A DNA stretch of 64,000 nucleotides from Aminipila sp963524205 (GCA_963524205.1 CAURED010000012.1:1-64000), one strand, 5' to 3'. Positions 34,396 through 44,224 are shown, counted from the first letter of the stretch. A program made the numbers and translations. The notes: generated from the letters alone by a model not told the origin.

Positions 34396-35340
34396 TGTTA
34401 CACCGTCATTCAAAAAATTAAATAGAGTTTCTCTAGGGGAAATCCATCCCAAAGGGCGCATCGGGAAATTATTGTATCTTGCATTATACTTTTTTAATTA
34501 AAGTTTAAAGTCATTGAAAGAATAGAATTTTGCTACAGCATAGAAATACTCATTGTCCTTTCGATGAGAACGTTCAACATTGCCATTGTCACGTGGTGTA
34601 GCCGTTTGGTGAATTCTTGCCCATTATCGGGTTGAACACATTCAATCTTAAAGGGGAAAGCTTTAATTACTTGCTTAATAAATTCAGAAGCAGAATAAGA
34701 GCTATGATCTTCAAAAGCAGCAATATATCTAAAACGAGAGAATTCATCGATAGCCGTATATTGATAGAATTTCTTATGGGCAGCTTCACCAACAAGGCAA
34801 GAGGATGGAACAAATTTAACATCAATTTGAATTCTTTGACCAGGATAATGCATTTGCTCATACTGTTTAGCAATATATTTAGGGTTCTGAGGCTTTTTAG
34901 GTGCCAACGATTGCTTGATTAGCACCCTATAGAGGCCAGTTATGGATCGAGAATATCCACGCTAGCGCAGTTTAACCCAAAAGATAACAAGGTCTGCATT
35001 TGGATTCCTACGACGCATATCATGAATCAGTTTAAGTTCATTTGCAGTATGTTGATTTTTCTGAGAATGAGGTTTACGAGAATGTTCTCTTAGGGACTCA
35101 ATAGAGCCATTATATCTACGTAACCAACGATAAATATATTGCCTGTTTGTGTGATAACGCCTAGCAGCCATAGAGACACCATGTTTATGGGCATACTTAA
35201 TTAATGATAGACGATATTTCATATCTTGTGTTATACTTGCCATACGGAAGGCCTTCTATTGTGATGTTTTAGTTTGTGGTGAATTAAACATAACACAAGT
35301 TAGAAGTTTTCCGTATTTAATTTTTTGACCAAGTGTAACA
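34396..35340 (-). mobile_element. degenerate IS481/IS3-like insertion sequence, 945 bp
   Basis: The left end (34396-34424) begins TGTTACAC and the right end (35340-35314, read on the minus strand) also begins TGTTACAC; both continue, after 7 or 5 different bases, with CAAAAAATTAAATA. These are imperfect terminal inverted repeats. The one gene inside is a broken rve-type transposase on the minus strand. I cannot define a target duplication. The size is close to a complete single-gene element. Confidence 0.85.
34405..35243 (-). pseudogene. broken DDE (rve) transposase
   Basis: The N-terminal part (35243-34965) holds a helix-turn-helix (MKYRLSLIKYAHKHGVS, RQYIYRWLRRYNGS). The catalytic part (34961 onward) has RIQIDVKFVPSSCLVGEA with the first Asp, YQYTAIDEFSRFRYIAAF, and ECVQPDNGQEFT with the second Asp. 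There are at least three lesions. An in-frame TAG at 34964-34962 sits where a Gln codon would be. A frameshift with loss of about 20 residues lies near 34605, after which another frame gives TPRDNGNVERSHRKDNEYFYA. A TAA at 34500-34498 precedes FPMRPLGWISPRE. No active protein can be made. Confidence 0.88.
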
Positions 35341-35352
35341 CATGTATTGTAA

Positions 35353-35381
35353 TCCTACAATCAAAAAAACAAAATCATAGA
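35353..35381 (+). repeat. right copy of direct repeat flanking the IS
   Basis: Matches 34342-34372 in a 22-base identical block plus the TCCTACA before it. See the left copy. Confidence 0.75.
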
Positions 35382-35627
35382 TATGTCCATTGCAAAGAAT
35401 ATTCTTGATAATACATACTGCCTCAAGACGGCGATACAACTATTAACACAGAAAAAAATTAATCAACGGAATAAAAGGTTCAAGGATAAAAACGCTGTAC
35501 AGATTTAGTAATTATTAATATAGATAATACATTATTAACTTATAATGAATAGTAGTCTAGAATATAAAGAAGTAATTTTAATTTTGAAAAATTTTTAATA
35601 GAAATAAGTATACTAATGGAGGATATT

Positions 35628-36650
35628 ATGTCAAAAAATGCACTTATAACGGGAATTACAGGTCAGGATGGTTCGTATCTTGCGGAATTACTTATAGAAA
35701 AAGGATATAATGTATATGGGATAATGAGAAGGAAGAGTGTAGTTGATTATGGTAATACAGAGCATATAAAAGATAAAATAAATTTTATTTATGCAGATAT
35801 GACAGATGTCGTGTCTTTGATTAATGCTATGCATATATCCTGTGCAGATGAAATATATAATCTTGCGGCACAGTCTTTTGTTGCAACAAGTTGGGAACAG
35901 CCATTAGCAACAGCTGAAATAGATGCTATCGGTGTAACGAATATGCTAGAAGCAATTAAAACCGTTAATAGAAATGGGAAATTTTATCAGGCATCCACCT
36001 CAGAAATGTTTGGTTTGGTACAAGAAATCCCTCAAAAAGAAACAACGCCGTTCTATCCAAGAAGTCCTTACGGGGTGGCTAAGCTTTATGGGCATTGGAT
36101 TACTAAAAATTACCGTGAAAGTTATGATATGTTTGCTTGCTCTGGAATACTTTTTAATCATGAATCAGAAAGACGTGGTAAAGAATTTGTAACCCGAAAG
36201 ATAACCAATTCTATAGCTAATATTAAATTTGGCTTCCAAGATTGTATAGAACTCGGAAATTTAGATGCAAAACGAGATTGGGGTCATTCAAAAGATTATG
36301 TTAAGGCAATGTGGCTTATGCTGCAGCAAGATACAGCTGATGATTACGTTGTTTCCACAGGTGAAACAAGAACTGTTAAGGAATTTGCTGATACAGCATT
36401 CAAATGTGTAGGTATTGACGTTGAGTGGTGTGGTGAAGGTATTAACCAATGCGGGATTGATAAGTCTACAGGTAAAACTGTTGTTAAAGTAAATCCAAAG
36501 TTTTTTAGACCTGCAGAGGTTGAATTATTATTAGGTGATCCAACAAAAGTAGAAAAAGAACTTGGTTGGAAAAGAGAAATATCTTTTCAGGAGCTTGTAG
36601 AACGAATGGTGCAAAATGATATAGCATTAGTTAAAGCTGGAACGAGATAA
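35628..36650 (+). CDS. gmd: GDP-mannose 4,6-dehydratase
   Basis: Gmd converts GDP-mannose to GDP-4-keto-6-deoxymannose. The 340-residue protein has ALITGITGQDGSYLAELL, GIMRRKS, DEIYNLAAQSFV, the active-site STSEMFG and YGVAKLYGHW (YxxxK), then LFNHESERRGKEFVTRKI and GNLDAKRDWGHSKDYV, a nearly diagnostic set. I chose ATG 35628, five bases after GGAGG (35618-35622); the in-frame ATG at 35616 overlaps this ribosome site. It starts the module that runs to 44818. The next gene is per, so the keto-sugar goes to perosamine rather than to fucose (no GDP-fucose synthase is present). Confidence 0.95.
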   Translation: MSKNALITGITGQDGSYLAELLIEKGYNVYGIMRRKSVVDYGNTEHIKDKINFIYADMTDVVSLINAMHISCADEIYNLAAQSFVATSWEQPLATAEIDAIGVTNMLEAIKTVNRNGKFYQASTSEMFGLVQEIPQKETTPFYPRSPYGVAKLYGHWITKNYRESYDMFACSGILFNHESERRGKEFVTRKITNSIANIKFGFQDCIELGNLDAKRDWGHSKDYVKAMWLMLQQDTADDYVVSTGETRTVKEFADTAFKCVGIDVEWCGEGINQCGIDKSTGKTVVKVNPKFFRPAEVELLLGDPTKVEKELGWKREISFQELVERMVQNDIALVKAGTR

Positions 36651-36715
36651 TGAACCTACTATCGTTTAATACTTAATATGTTTTAACTAGGATTTCTAAT
36701 AAAGGAGATAGCTGA

Positions 36716-37819
36716 ATGGAAAGAATTTCAATTGCAAATCCAATTTTTAATGGAAATGAAAAAAAATATTTAAATGAATGCATTGATACAGGATGGATTT
36801 CTGCAAATGGTCAATTTATTCATGCATTTGAGGAGAAGTTTGCCAAATTTTGTGGGACTAAATACGCACTTGCTTGTAGTAATGGTACAGTAACGTTACA
36901 TTTGATTTTGAGTGCTCTTGGGATTGGACCCGGAGATGAAGTGATTATGCCTACATTAACATATATAGCAACAGCAAATGCTGTTGCCTATTGTGGTGCT
37001 ACTCCTGTTTTCGTAGACAGTGAAGAAGATACTTGGAATATTAATCCTAAAAAAATAGAGGAGAAAATAACTCCTAATACTAAAGCAATAATACCGGTGC
37101 ATCTGTATGGATTATGTGCAAATATGTCTGAGATAATGAAAATTGCCAATAACTATAATATTATAGTTATTGAAGACGCTGCTGAAGCCCATGGTGCTAA
37201 ATGGGATGAAAATAGATCAGGTTCTATGGGGCACGTAGGTTCATTTAGTTTTTTTGGCAATAAGATTATTACATCAGGTGAAGGTGGGATGATTGTAACA
37301 AATGACGGAGCACTTTATAAAAAAATGCAATGTTTACGTTCTCAAGGAGTGGATCCTTCTAAACGATACTGGCATACCGTTGTTGGTTATAACTATAGAA
37401 TGACAAACATGCAAGCAGCCGTAGGCCTTGCACAATTGGAAAATATCGAATGGCACCTTGAACAACGTCAACGTGTAGCGAAACTTTATAAAAAACACTT
37501 TGAGAAGCTTGCTGACTTGGTTATTGCACAATCAGTTCCTGAAAATTCAAAACATGTTTATTGGATGAATTCAATTGTATTTTCAGATAAAGTTACAAAA
37601 TCACGTGATGAAATTATGGAGGAAATGGAAAGAAAAAATATTGAGATGAGACCTCTTTTTTACCCTATGCATATAATGCCCCCATATTACGATAATACTT
37701 TTAGCTTTCCTATTGCTGAAAAACTTTCGTCTAGAGGAATAAATCTTCCATCACATGCTTTGCTTAATGAAGAAAATATTCAATATATTGTAAGCTGTTT
37801 AGAAGAAATTATTAAATAA
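36716..37819 (+). CDS. per: GDP-perosamine synthase
   Basis: This PLP enzyme aminates GDP-4-keto-6-deoxymannose to GDP-D-perosamine. The 367-residue DegT-family protein shows TGWISANGQFIHAFEE, SNGTVTLHLILSALGIGPGDEVIMPTLT (too long to be chance), PVHLYGLCANM, EDAAEAHGA and PLP lysine K183 in SFFGNKIITSGEGGM, and ends with a MRPLFYPMHIMPPY stretch, all as in RfbE/Per. It follows gmd by 65 bases with AAAGGAGATAG before the ATG. A formyltransferase lies three genes downstream. Confidence 0.9.
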   Translation: MERISIANPIFNGNEKKYLNECIDTGWISANGQFIHAFEEKFAKFCGTKYALACSNGTVTLHLILSALGIGPGDEVIMPTLTYIATANAVAYCGATPVFVDSEEDTWNINPKKIEEKITPNTKAIIPVHLYGLCANMSEIMKIANNYNIIVIEDAAEAHGAKWDENRSGSMGHVGSFSFFGNKIITSGEGGMIVTNDGALYKKMQCLRSQGVDPSKRYWHTVVGYNYRMTNMQAAVGLAQLENIEWHLEQRQRVAKLYKKHFEKLADLVIAQSVPENSKHVYWMNSIVFSDKVTKSRDEIMEEMERKNIEMRPLFYPMHIMPPYYDNTFSFPIAEKLSSRGINLPSHALLNEENIQYIVSCLEEIIK

Positions 37820-37845
37820 AATAATAGTGAATAGAGGAAATTCTT

Positions 37846-38631
37846 TTGAAAGAATATTTAAAAAAGATATATGAATCAAGATACTTTTGGTTACATCTTG
37901 CTCGTATTGAACTTAAAAACAAATTTAGACGTTCAAAGCTAGGAATCTTATGGACATTTATAAATCCCTTATGTATGACTGCTATTATGGCTGCGGTTTT
38001 TTCTATTGTATTTCATCAAGACTTAGTAACGTACGCTCCGTATATTTTGTCAGGTATATTATTTTGGGACATGCTTAATTCTTCGTTAATAGGGGGAGGG
38101 TTTACAATTATAGGAAATGAGTCTTACATAAGACAGTTCAGCCATCCTATAACAATATATATGTTAAAATCAGCAATTGTATATATAATATCCTTTTTAA
38201 TTGCCCTAATATCATTGATTTTGTGGGTTGCAATTATTGCAGTTGAAAATTTACCCATAGCTTTCATAAGTCTTCCGCTGACGATATTAATATTTTTTGT
38301 GCTTATATTTTCTTCTACAACAATTGCAGCATATACAAATACAAAATATAGAGACTATCCTCAAATGGTTCCTCTTATATTACAAACTTTGTGGTATCTT
38401 TCACCTGTATTTTTTCAAGAGGATATGTTTAAACAAAATGAATTTTTATATACTTGGTTTAATTGTAATCCAATAACTCATATTTTGATGCTTATTAGGA
38501 AACCATTTTTAGAGGGACAATACCCGAGTACTACAAATTATTTGGTTTCTATAGGAACTGTGTTACTTCTTGCTATATTGGCATATAGGTGCAATAAGAA
38601 AAACAGTAATGATATTATATTCTATATATAA
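37846..38631 (+). CDS. wzm: ABC-2 polysaccharide export permease
   Basis: This 261-residue membrane protein has six predicted helices and the Wzm/TagG-type start (ELKNKFRRSKLGILWTFINPL at the first helix). It forms the channel through which a finished undecaprenyl-linked polymer leaves the cell. It begins with TTG at 37846 about eight bases after AGAGG. The ATPase follows after 19 bases. Similar pairs export S-layer glycans in Geobacillus, teichoic acids in Bacillus and the perosamine O-antigens of Gram-negatives. Confidence 0.9.
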   Translation: MKEYLKKIYESRYFWLHLARIELKNKFRRSKLGILWTFINPLCMTAIMAAVFSIVFHQDLVTYAPYILSGILFWDMLNSSLIGGGFTIIGNESYIRQFSHPITIYMLKSAIVYIISFLIALISLILWVAIIAVENLPIAFISLPLTILIFFVLIFSSTTIAAYTNTKYRDYPQMVPLILQTLWYLSPVFFQEDMFKQNEFLYTWFNCNPITHILMLIRKPFLEGQYPSTTNYLVSIGTVLLLAILAYRCNKKNSNDIIFYI

Positions 38632-38650
38632 AAATAAGGAGTAATAAATT

Positions 38651-39391
38651 TTGAAAAAGTGTTTTATCAAACTTGAAAATGTAAATATGTACTATCCTTC
38701 CGGAATATACAATGCTACAACATTAAAACAAGAGATTTTTTCAAGGATAAAATTTGAAAAGAAGAAAGAATTATTAAAAGATGTACATGCGCTGAAAGAC
38801 TTTAATCTTATAGCTGAAGAAGGAGACAGAATAGGAGTAATAGGGCATAACGGATCTGGGAAAAGTACCTTACTTAGAACAATTGCAGGCATTTTTCCTA
38901 TAAGAACAGGTAGTGTTGAAGTTAGTGGTAAAATACGTGCGCTTTTTGAAATTAGTTTGGGTTTTGATCTTGAATCAAGTGGTAGAGAAAATATTCTATA
39001 CCGAGGATTATTGTTAGGTGCTCATCCAAATGAAATTAAAGAAAAAACACAAGAAATTATTGATTTTGCAGATATTGGAGAGTTTATAGACTACCCTGTA
39101 AAATCATATTCGTCAGGTATGCTCGTACGGCTCGCTTTTGCAGTATCAACTTGTATATCAGGCGAAATTCTGTTATTAGATGAAGTTGTAAGTGCAGGCG
39201 ATGCACATTTTCAAAAAAAAGCAAGAGAACGTATAAATAATCTTATGGATGAAGCTAAGATAATGGTTTTTGTTTCACATGATATGTCAACTATAAAGGC
39301 TGTCTGCAATAAGGTGATTTTATTAGAACATGGTAGAATAATTGCACAAGGAAAGCCTGAAGAGATAATTAAAAAATATTTAGGGCAGTAG
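38651..39391 (+). CDS. wzt: ABC polysaccharide export ATPase, short form
   Basis: The 246-residue ATPase has Walker A GHNGSGKS (65-72), the Q-loop region, the ABC signature KSYSSGMLVRLAFAVS, Walker B EILLLDEVVSAGD and the H-loop VFVSHDMS. It ends right after the nucleotide-binding domain (KKYLGQ), so it lacks the C-terminal carbohydrate-binding domain of the E. coli O9a Wzt type. A separate tethered protein at 44225 might replace that domain (see findings). It starts with TTG at 38651, after AAGGAG. Confidence 0.9.
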   Translation: MKKCFIKLENVNMYYPSGIYNATTLKQEIFSRIKFEKKKELLKDVHALKDFNLIAEEGDRIGVIGHNGSGKSTLLRTIAGIFPIRTGSVEVSGKIRALFEISLGFDLESSGRENILYRGLLLGAHPNEIKEKTQEIIDFADIGEFIDYPVKSYSSGMLVRLAFAVSTCISGEILLLDEVVSAGDAHFQKKARERINNLMDEAKIMVFVSHDMSTIKAVCNKVILLEHGRIIAQGKPEEIIKKYLGQ

Positions 39392-39406
39392 TTAAAGGAG
39401 CAAGAA

Positions 39407-40183
39407 ATGAATAGATTAAAAATACTTTTTATGGGAAGAAAAAAATATGCAGCACAGATGTTAAAATGGTTATATGACCAAGGTCAAGAAATTGTTTCTG
39501 TAGTTACAGATTCACATTTTCCAGACTCTCCAACGGCAGCTATGGCTCGTTCATTAGGAATTCCTGTAATTTCTCTTGAAGAATCTGAAAAAATGGTAAA
39601 GAATGCTCCTAATAGCATTGATCTGGTGGTTTCATATCTTTTTTGGCGTAAAATTAAGGAACCTTTAATAAGTTCACCTCGTTTAGGGTGCATTAATTTT
39701 CATCCAGCAATATTACCAGACTGGAAAGGTACTGCAGGTTATAATCTTGCTATACTCAATAAATTGGATCAATGGGGCGCAAGTGCACATTATATAAATG
39801 ATTCAATAGATACAGGTGACATTATAAAAGTATTTAGATTTTCTTTTGATTATAGAAATGAAACTGCCCAAACGCTTGAAGAAAAAACACAAAAAATACA
39901 ATGTGATCTTTTCAAAAGTGTTCTTACAGACATCTTGGAAACTGGTGAAAAAGCTAAAATAACAGATAAGAATATAGGAGGACAATACATCAGTAAAAAT
40001 CAAATGCTTGAAATGATGAAGATTAATCCTGAAAAAGATGATGTTGATCTTAAAATCCATGCATTCTGGTTTCCGCCATATAACGGTGCATATATTGAAA
40101 TTAATGGAAAAATATATACTTTAGTAGACGATTTTATATTAAAACAACTTAAAGCCCCAGATCAGACAGCCAATAATTGCTAA
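39407..40183 (+). CDS. sugar N-formyltransferase (probably GDP-perosamine)
   Basis: The 258-residue protein belongs to the formyl-tetrahydrofolate-dependent formyltransferases, as in ArnA and Fmt. The catalytic triad is visible: N97 and H99 in INFHPAILPDWKG and D135 in SIDTGDII. The N-terminal ILFMGRKKYAAQMLKWL is the usual first strand and helix. Since gmd and per are just upstream, the likely reaction is formylation of the 4-amino group of GDP-perosamine, as WbkC does in Brucella. Formylation of another amino sugar (TDP-Fuc4N, or the product of 22856) remains possible. It starts 15 bases after wzt. Confidence 0.82.
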   Translation: MNRLKILFMGRKKYAAQMLKWLYDQGQEIVSVVTDSHFPDSPTAAMARSLGIPVISLEESEKMVKNAPNSIDLVVSYLFWRKIKEPLISSPRLGCINFHPAILPDWKGTAGYNLAILNKLDQWGASAHYINDSIDTGDIIKVFRFSFDYRNETAQTLEEKTQKIQCDLFKSVLTDILETGEKAKITDKNIGGQYISKNQMLEMMKINPEKDDVDLKIHAFWFPPYNGAYIEINGKIYTLVDDFILKQLKAPDQTANNC

Positions 40184-40208
40184 AAATTAAATCAAATTAG
40201 GAGTTGCT

Positions 40209-42503
40209 ATGAGTAAAAAACGTATACTTTATTTAACAAACCATGTTACCCTTTCAAAATTTGAAATACCAATGCTTCAGAACATGGGATATGAGATTTA
40301 TATGCCTAAAAAGCCTGCTTTTGATATAAGTTGCACTGTAGATTGGGAACTTGACACAAGATTGACCATCCCTGAAGCAGATATAAAAATCTTAAATGAA
40401 GCAGATTTTTATTACAGACCTATTGACAGAAAAACTACTGAAGTTATCAACAAGTATTTTGATATTGCTTTTATTGTTTCAATTCCTATTATGCTACGTT
40501 CAATAGTAGATCACTTTAATGGTCAGATTTGCCTAAGGGCATACGGAAATAATATATCATATACGGAAGTTCTTACTTTTATGTGTGGGTCATCCTTTAT
40601 TAGCAAACTTGAAAAAATCGGAAACCGGTTTTGGTTTGGTGCAGGTTATGAAAGTATTGCTGAGAAAGAAAGTCGAGTCCTAAAAGGACGTACGTTGTTT
40701 ATGCCTTTAGGACTACCCAATGCAAAGGTAGATGATAAATGGACAGGCGAGGGTGAAACCTTATTATTTCCTTGTCCCAAAATAAGGACGGAAGGCTTTT
40801 TTGACGATGTTTACACGAAGTTCAAAAAAGATTTTAAAGGTTTTCCATACAAAGTTATTGGTGTACAACCATTGCCTGTAACCACAGACTCAAATGTTTT
40901 AGGGTACCTTTCTAATGAAGAATACAATAAAATATATGCGACGAGTTCTTGCATGTTTTACTATTCACAAATAAAATCTCATATTCATTACACCCCTTTT
41001 GAGGCTATAAAGGCAGGATTACCGCTATTATATATGGCGGATGGGCTCCTTGACACAATAGGTGGTGAGAATTTACCGGGAAGGTGCAAAGATATTAAAG
41101 AGGCGAGGAAAAAAGCCAAAAGACTGATTAACAATGATAAAACACTTGCAAAAGAAATAAGGGATACCCAGCCTGTGCTATTGGAAATATTGTCTGAGCA
41201 ATACTGTGAAAAATATTGGCTGCAAGCTATGGATAAAATGGAAAAAAATATTGAGAAGGAAGAAAAATCTAGTAAAATAAGCCAGTGTTCCAAAATATGT
41301 ATAGTATTACCATGTGTTGATAACCGATTCCAATTAAAATATTCAATAGCTTTTACTAAGGCCCTACATCAATCAATCAAAAATAAAAGGGATAATGTAG
41401 AACTGGTTTTTGCATATATAGATGACAATATCTACGATGAAAAAGATCTTTTCAAAGATATTTGTGATTTGAATATTCAAACTCGCAAGTTTTCATGGGA
41501 AACCATATCACATAAAAGATTAGCGTCCATGCTGGATATAAAAGATATTAAGCAAAATATCTATTTTGAAGAATATGCTATTCCAAATGACGGGTTATCA
41601 TATTTCAGGGATTGTGACCACATAATATTTACATCTGATTTCGTACCGAATAATTTTTATTCTTACATTCCCTATAGCGTGATTCTAAATGGATACCCCC
41701 AAAGGTTATGTAATGAACTTATTACAAGCAATGAGGAAAACAATGCTATCCTTCAATTTGCCAGAAGTGCAAAAAATTGTTGGGGGGAGAACCCTATTAC
41801 ACTAGAAACTGCGATACAGTATGCAGGTACACAGGCAGATTATACAGAAATTATTCCGCCAATAATTGATGAAATTAATTTTAGTGAGATAGATACAAGG
41901 TTTTTAAAGCTACCAGAAAAATTTATTGTCTGGAATACTAATATCTTAATATCAGAGAATCATAAATTTGTATTGAATGAACTTTACAGTTATTACTTAA
42001 AAGGCGGTCAATATAAATGCTATGTAATTGGTCAAGATACCGAAATGTTTAATCCTAAAAATGATACAGATGATAAATATATAAAAGAGGTACAAAGGAT
42101 TATAAAGGAAAAGAAATTATTGCATAAAAATTTAGTTTTTCTTGGAGACATAAGAGACGATTTATATCTTAGCATATTAAAAAAAGCACATATAAACCTC
42201 CAGTCGGGATATCCATTAAAGGGTAATTATAATTATTTTTATGCGGCATATTTTGGTGTGCCAACTGTAGCTGCTAACTATGCAGTTATAGAATACATGA
42301 GCAATTATTTTCAATTAAGGGTCAGTTTTTTTGATAGGTTTAATCCAGAGAATCTTTCCTATTTACTAGTTGAGGTTGAGAAAAATATTGAAGAAATTAG
42401 AAAAGCAATACCCTCTAAAACGGAGCTGGATAAATTCACGATAAAGGAGCCTAAGGTTTTAGAAAATATATATAATGAAATAAAATATAAATTAGGATTG
42501 TAA
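40209..42503 (+). CDS. two-domain glycosyltransferase, 764 residues
   Basis: There appear to be two GT-B-type units. Residues about 1-350 have ILYLTNHVTLSKFEIPML, LPLGLPN, FYYSQIKSHIHYTPFEAIKAGLPLLYM (a GT4-like donor motif) and an end helix. About 365-764 repeat the plan with a diverged core (KFIVWNTNILISENHKF, LVFLGDIRDDLYLSIL, INLQSGYPLKGNYNYFYAAYFGVPTVAANYAVIEY). The first unit has the E in FEAIKAG but lacks the typical second Glu. It probably builds the ABC-exported polymer, perhaps adding two different linkages, like the fused transferases of O-antigen homopolymers. The specific sugars are inferred from context only. Confidence 0.68.
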   Translation: MSKKRILYLTNHVTLSKFEIPMLQNMGYEIYMPKKPAFDISCTVDWELDTRLTIPEADIKILNEADFYYRPIDRKTTEVINKYFDIAFIVSIPIMLRSIVDHFNGQICLRAYGNNISYTEVLTFMCGSSFISKLEKIGNRFWFGAGYESIAEKESRVLKGRTLFMPLGLPNAKVDDKWTGEGETLLFPCPKIRTEGFFDDVYTKFKKDFKGFPYKVIGVQPLPVTTDSNVLGYLSNEEYNKIYATSSCMFYYSQIKSHIHYTPFEAIKAGLPLLYMADGLLDTIGGENLPGRCKDIKEARKKAKRLINNDKTLAKEIRDTQPVLLEILSEQYCEKYWLQAMDKMEKNIEKEEKSSKISQCSKICIVLPCVDNRFQLKYSIAFTKALHQSIKNKRDNVELVFAYIDDNIYDEKDLFKDICDLNIQTRKFSWETISHKRLASMLDIKDIKQNIYFEEYAIPNDGLSYFRDCDHIIFTSDFVPNNFYSYIPYSVILNGYPQRLCNELITSNEENNAILQFARSAKNCWGENPITLETAIQYAGTQADYTEIIPPIIDEINFSEIDTRFLKLPEKFIVWNTNILISENHKFVLNELYSYYLKGGQYKCYVIGQDTEMFNPKNDTDDKYIKEVQRIIKEKKLLHKNLVFLGDIRDDLYLSILKKAHINLQSGYPLKGNYNYFYAAYFGVPTVAANYAVIEYMSNYFQLRVSFFDRFNPENLSYLLVEVEKNIEEIRKAIPSKTELDKFTIKEPKVLENIYNEIKYKLGL

Positions 42504-42516
42504 TTTAGGAGAAAAG

Positions 42517-44205
42517 ATGAAAATAGGAATATATTTAGGGTATAAACCATTTTCGCCGGGAGCTTCTTTAAAAAAAGAGGGCTTGGGGAGATATTTAGCA
42601 ACTCTGATTGAAAATTTACTGAAGAAAGATAACAAAATTGTAGTCGCTTGTCCTAAATGGGTTGAAGGCTTACTGCAAGAACTTTTTGATGAATACAATA
42701 TGAACATAAATGATATAGAATTAATTTCAACAATATCTAATCCTATTGTAGTACAATTATATTATAAAATGGCATTAAGAAAAGGTCGAAAAAAATCAAT
42801 AATTAGAGCTAAATTATCAAATGCTATAGATGCTTTATTTGAATTTGCATTTAGTATTCTATTGTCCATTGAAAATAAGACTATTACTACTATTATGGCA
42901 ATATTTTTCTTTGCAGTATTTGTTCTTATGTTACCGTTTATGTTATTATTTGTTGCTGTAGCTTGTATAATTAAAGTGGTTCTACTAGTACTAAAGAAGA
43001 CCTTAGGTATAAATGTGATTAATAGAGATACTTTAAAATCAATAATCGTAAAGATAGCATCTTTACCGATATTATCAAGTTTTAAATGGCGCTTTATTAA
43101 AGAAATTAGGTCAAAAGACGTTCTTGAAAAACTTCGTATTAATGCAGCTAAAAAACTAATATCTAAAATATCTAAATTGAAGGAACCCGCTGATGTATGG
43201 TATGCTCCAATGGCTTTCTGGCCTGAATTTAATGATATTAGGGGAGTGACCGTTACTTGTATTCCAGATATAGTTATGGACGAATTTCCTATACATTTTT
43301 CATCTTTATCATCCTCAGCTACGATGGCAAGTATACTAGCTGAGTCAGTGGAGAATGGGAAATATTTTATCACATATTGTAATTATATAAAAGAGTCAAT
43401 TTTAATTAATAAATATGGCATTGAGGCGGAAAAAATAAAGCCAATAATGATGTTCGTTAATGAAACCAATAACGATATTAATGTGAAGAATAGCTTTAAG
43501 TACCATGAAAATGCAAATAGCTTGTTTTCTAAGTTAGTATTATCAGCTTTAAGCTTAAAATCAGTTAATAAATTGAATCCACAGTATTTTTATGGTGAAA
43601 AGTTTTTTCCTTTTAACGATATAAAATACATTTTCTACTCATCACAAGTACGCTTCCACAAAAATATACTAAGCTTAGTAAAAGCGTACGAATATTTGCT
43701 GAAATCTGAAAAAATTACTTGTAAATTGTTTTTGACGGGTAATTATAATGAAAATACTGAACTAAGTAACTATATTGAATCTCACGGATTGCAAGATGAT
43801 GTACTTTGCTTTTGTAATGTTGATAATCAAATGCTTGCTGCTCTTTATGCGTGTGCTGAACTGTCAGTTAATCCGACACTATATGAAGGTGGCTTTCCGT
43901 TCACTTTTTCAGAGGGAATGTCAGTTGGAACACCATCAATTATGAGTGACATACCACAAGTAAGGGAGTTTGTTGAGAATTGGAATATCGATGATTGTAT
44001 TTTTGATCCCTACGATTATAAGGACATAGCAGATAAAATAGTATATGGTTTGAATAATAGACAGAAATTATATCAGAAACAAAAGCCATTGTATGAGATG
44101 CATTCTGAACGTACAAGTAGTGGAAGGGCCGGAGAAGAATATATTGAAGCATTTAAATATTTTATAGAACTTGACAAAAAAGAAAAATTAACTTTAGATA
44201 TATAA
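42517..44205 (+). CDS. GT4-type glycosyltransferase with internal membrane segments
   Basis: The 562-residue protein begins as GT4 (GIYLGYKPFSPGASLKKEGLGRYLATLIENL) and ends as GT4 (YIFYSSQVRFHKNILSLVKAYEYL, ADLSVNPTLYEGGFPFTFSEGMSVGTPSIMSD, VREFVENW). Between them, at about 105-160, are two to three hydrophobic helices (IMAIFFFAVFVLMLPFMLLF), which GT4 enzymes normally lack, and a Lys-rich stretch. The insert may hold the enzyme at the membrane close to the lipid-linked acceptor. The EGGFPFTFSE motif places it near mannosyl/perosaminyl transferases. It starts 13 bases after the 764-residue gene. Confidence 0.78.
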   Translation: MKIGIYLGYKPFSPGASLKKEGLGRYLATLIENLLKKDNKIVVACPKWVEGLLQELFDEYNMNINDIELISTISNPIVVQLYYKMALRKGRKKSIIRAKLSNAIDALFEFAFSILLSIENKTITTIMAIFFFAVFVLMLPFMLLFVAVACIIKVVLLVLKKTLGINVINRDTLKSIIVKIASLPILSSFKWRFIKEIRSKDVLEKLRINAAKKLISKISKLKEPADVWYAPMAFWPEFNDIRGVTVTCIPDIVMDEFPIHFSSLSSSATMASILAESVENGKYFITYCNYIKESILINKYGIEAEKIKPIMMFVNETNNDINVKNSFKYHENANSLFSKLVLSALSLKSVNKLNPQYFYGEKFFPFNDIKYIFYSSQVRFHKNILSLVKAYEYLLKSEKITCKLFLTGNYNENTELSNYIESHGLQDDVLCFCNVDNQMLAALYACAELSVNPTLYEGGFPFTFSEGMSVGTPSIMSDIPQVREFVENWNIDDCIFDPYDYKDIADKIVYGLNNRQKLYQKQKPLYEMHSERTSSGRAGEEYIEAFKYFIELDKKEKLTLDI

Positions 44206-44224
44206 TAAAGAAAGAAGAATAGAC

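Noticed and set aside
34617..34922. 101-codon plus-strand frame in the IS
   Set aside because: Antisense to the broken transposase, which has clear rve motifs on the other strand.
34394..35343. Target site duplication of the IS
   Set aside because: Flanks next to the inverted ends (ACATA and CATGT) do not match over more than three bases, so no duplication is claimed.
42762..43373. 203-codon minus-strand open frame
   Set aside because: It lies fully inside the 562-residue glycosyltransferase gene, whose product has recognisable motifs; the antisense product has none.
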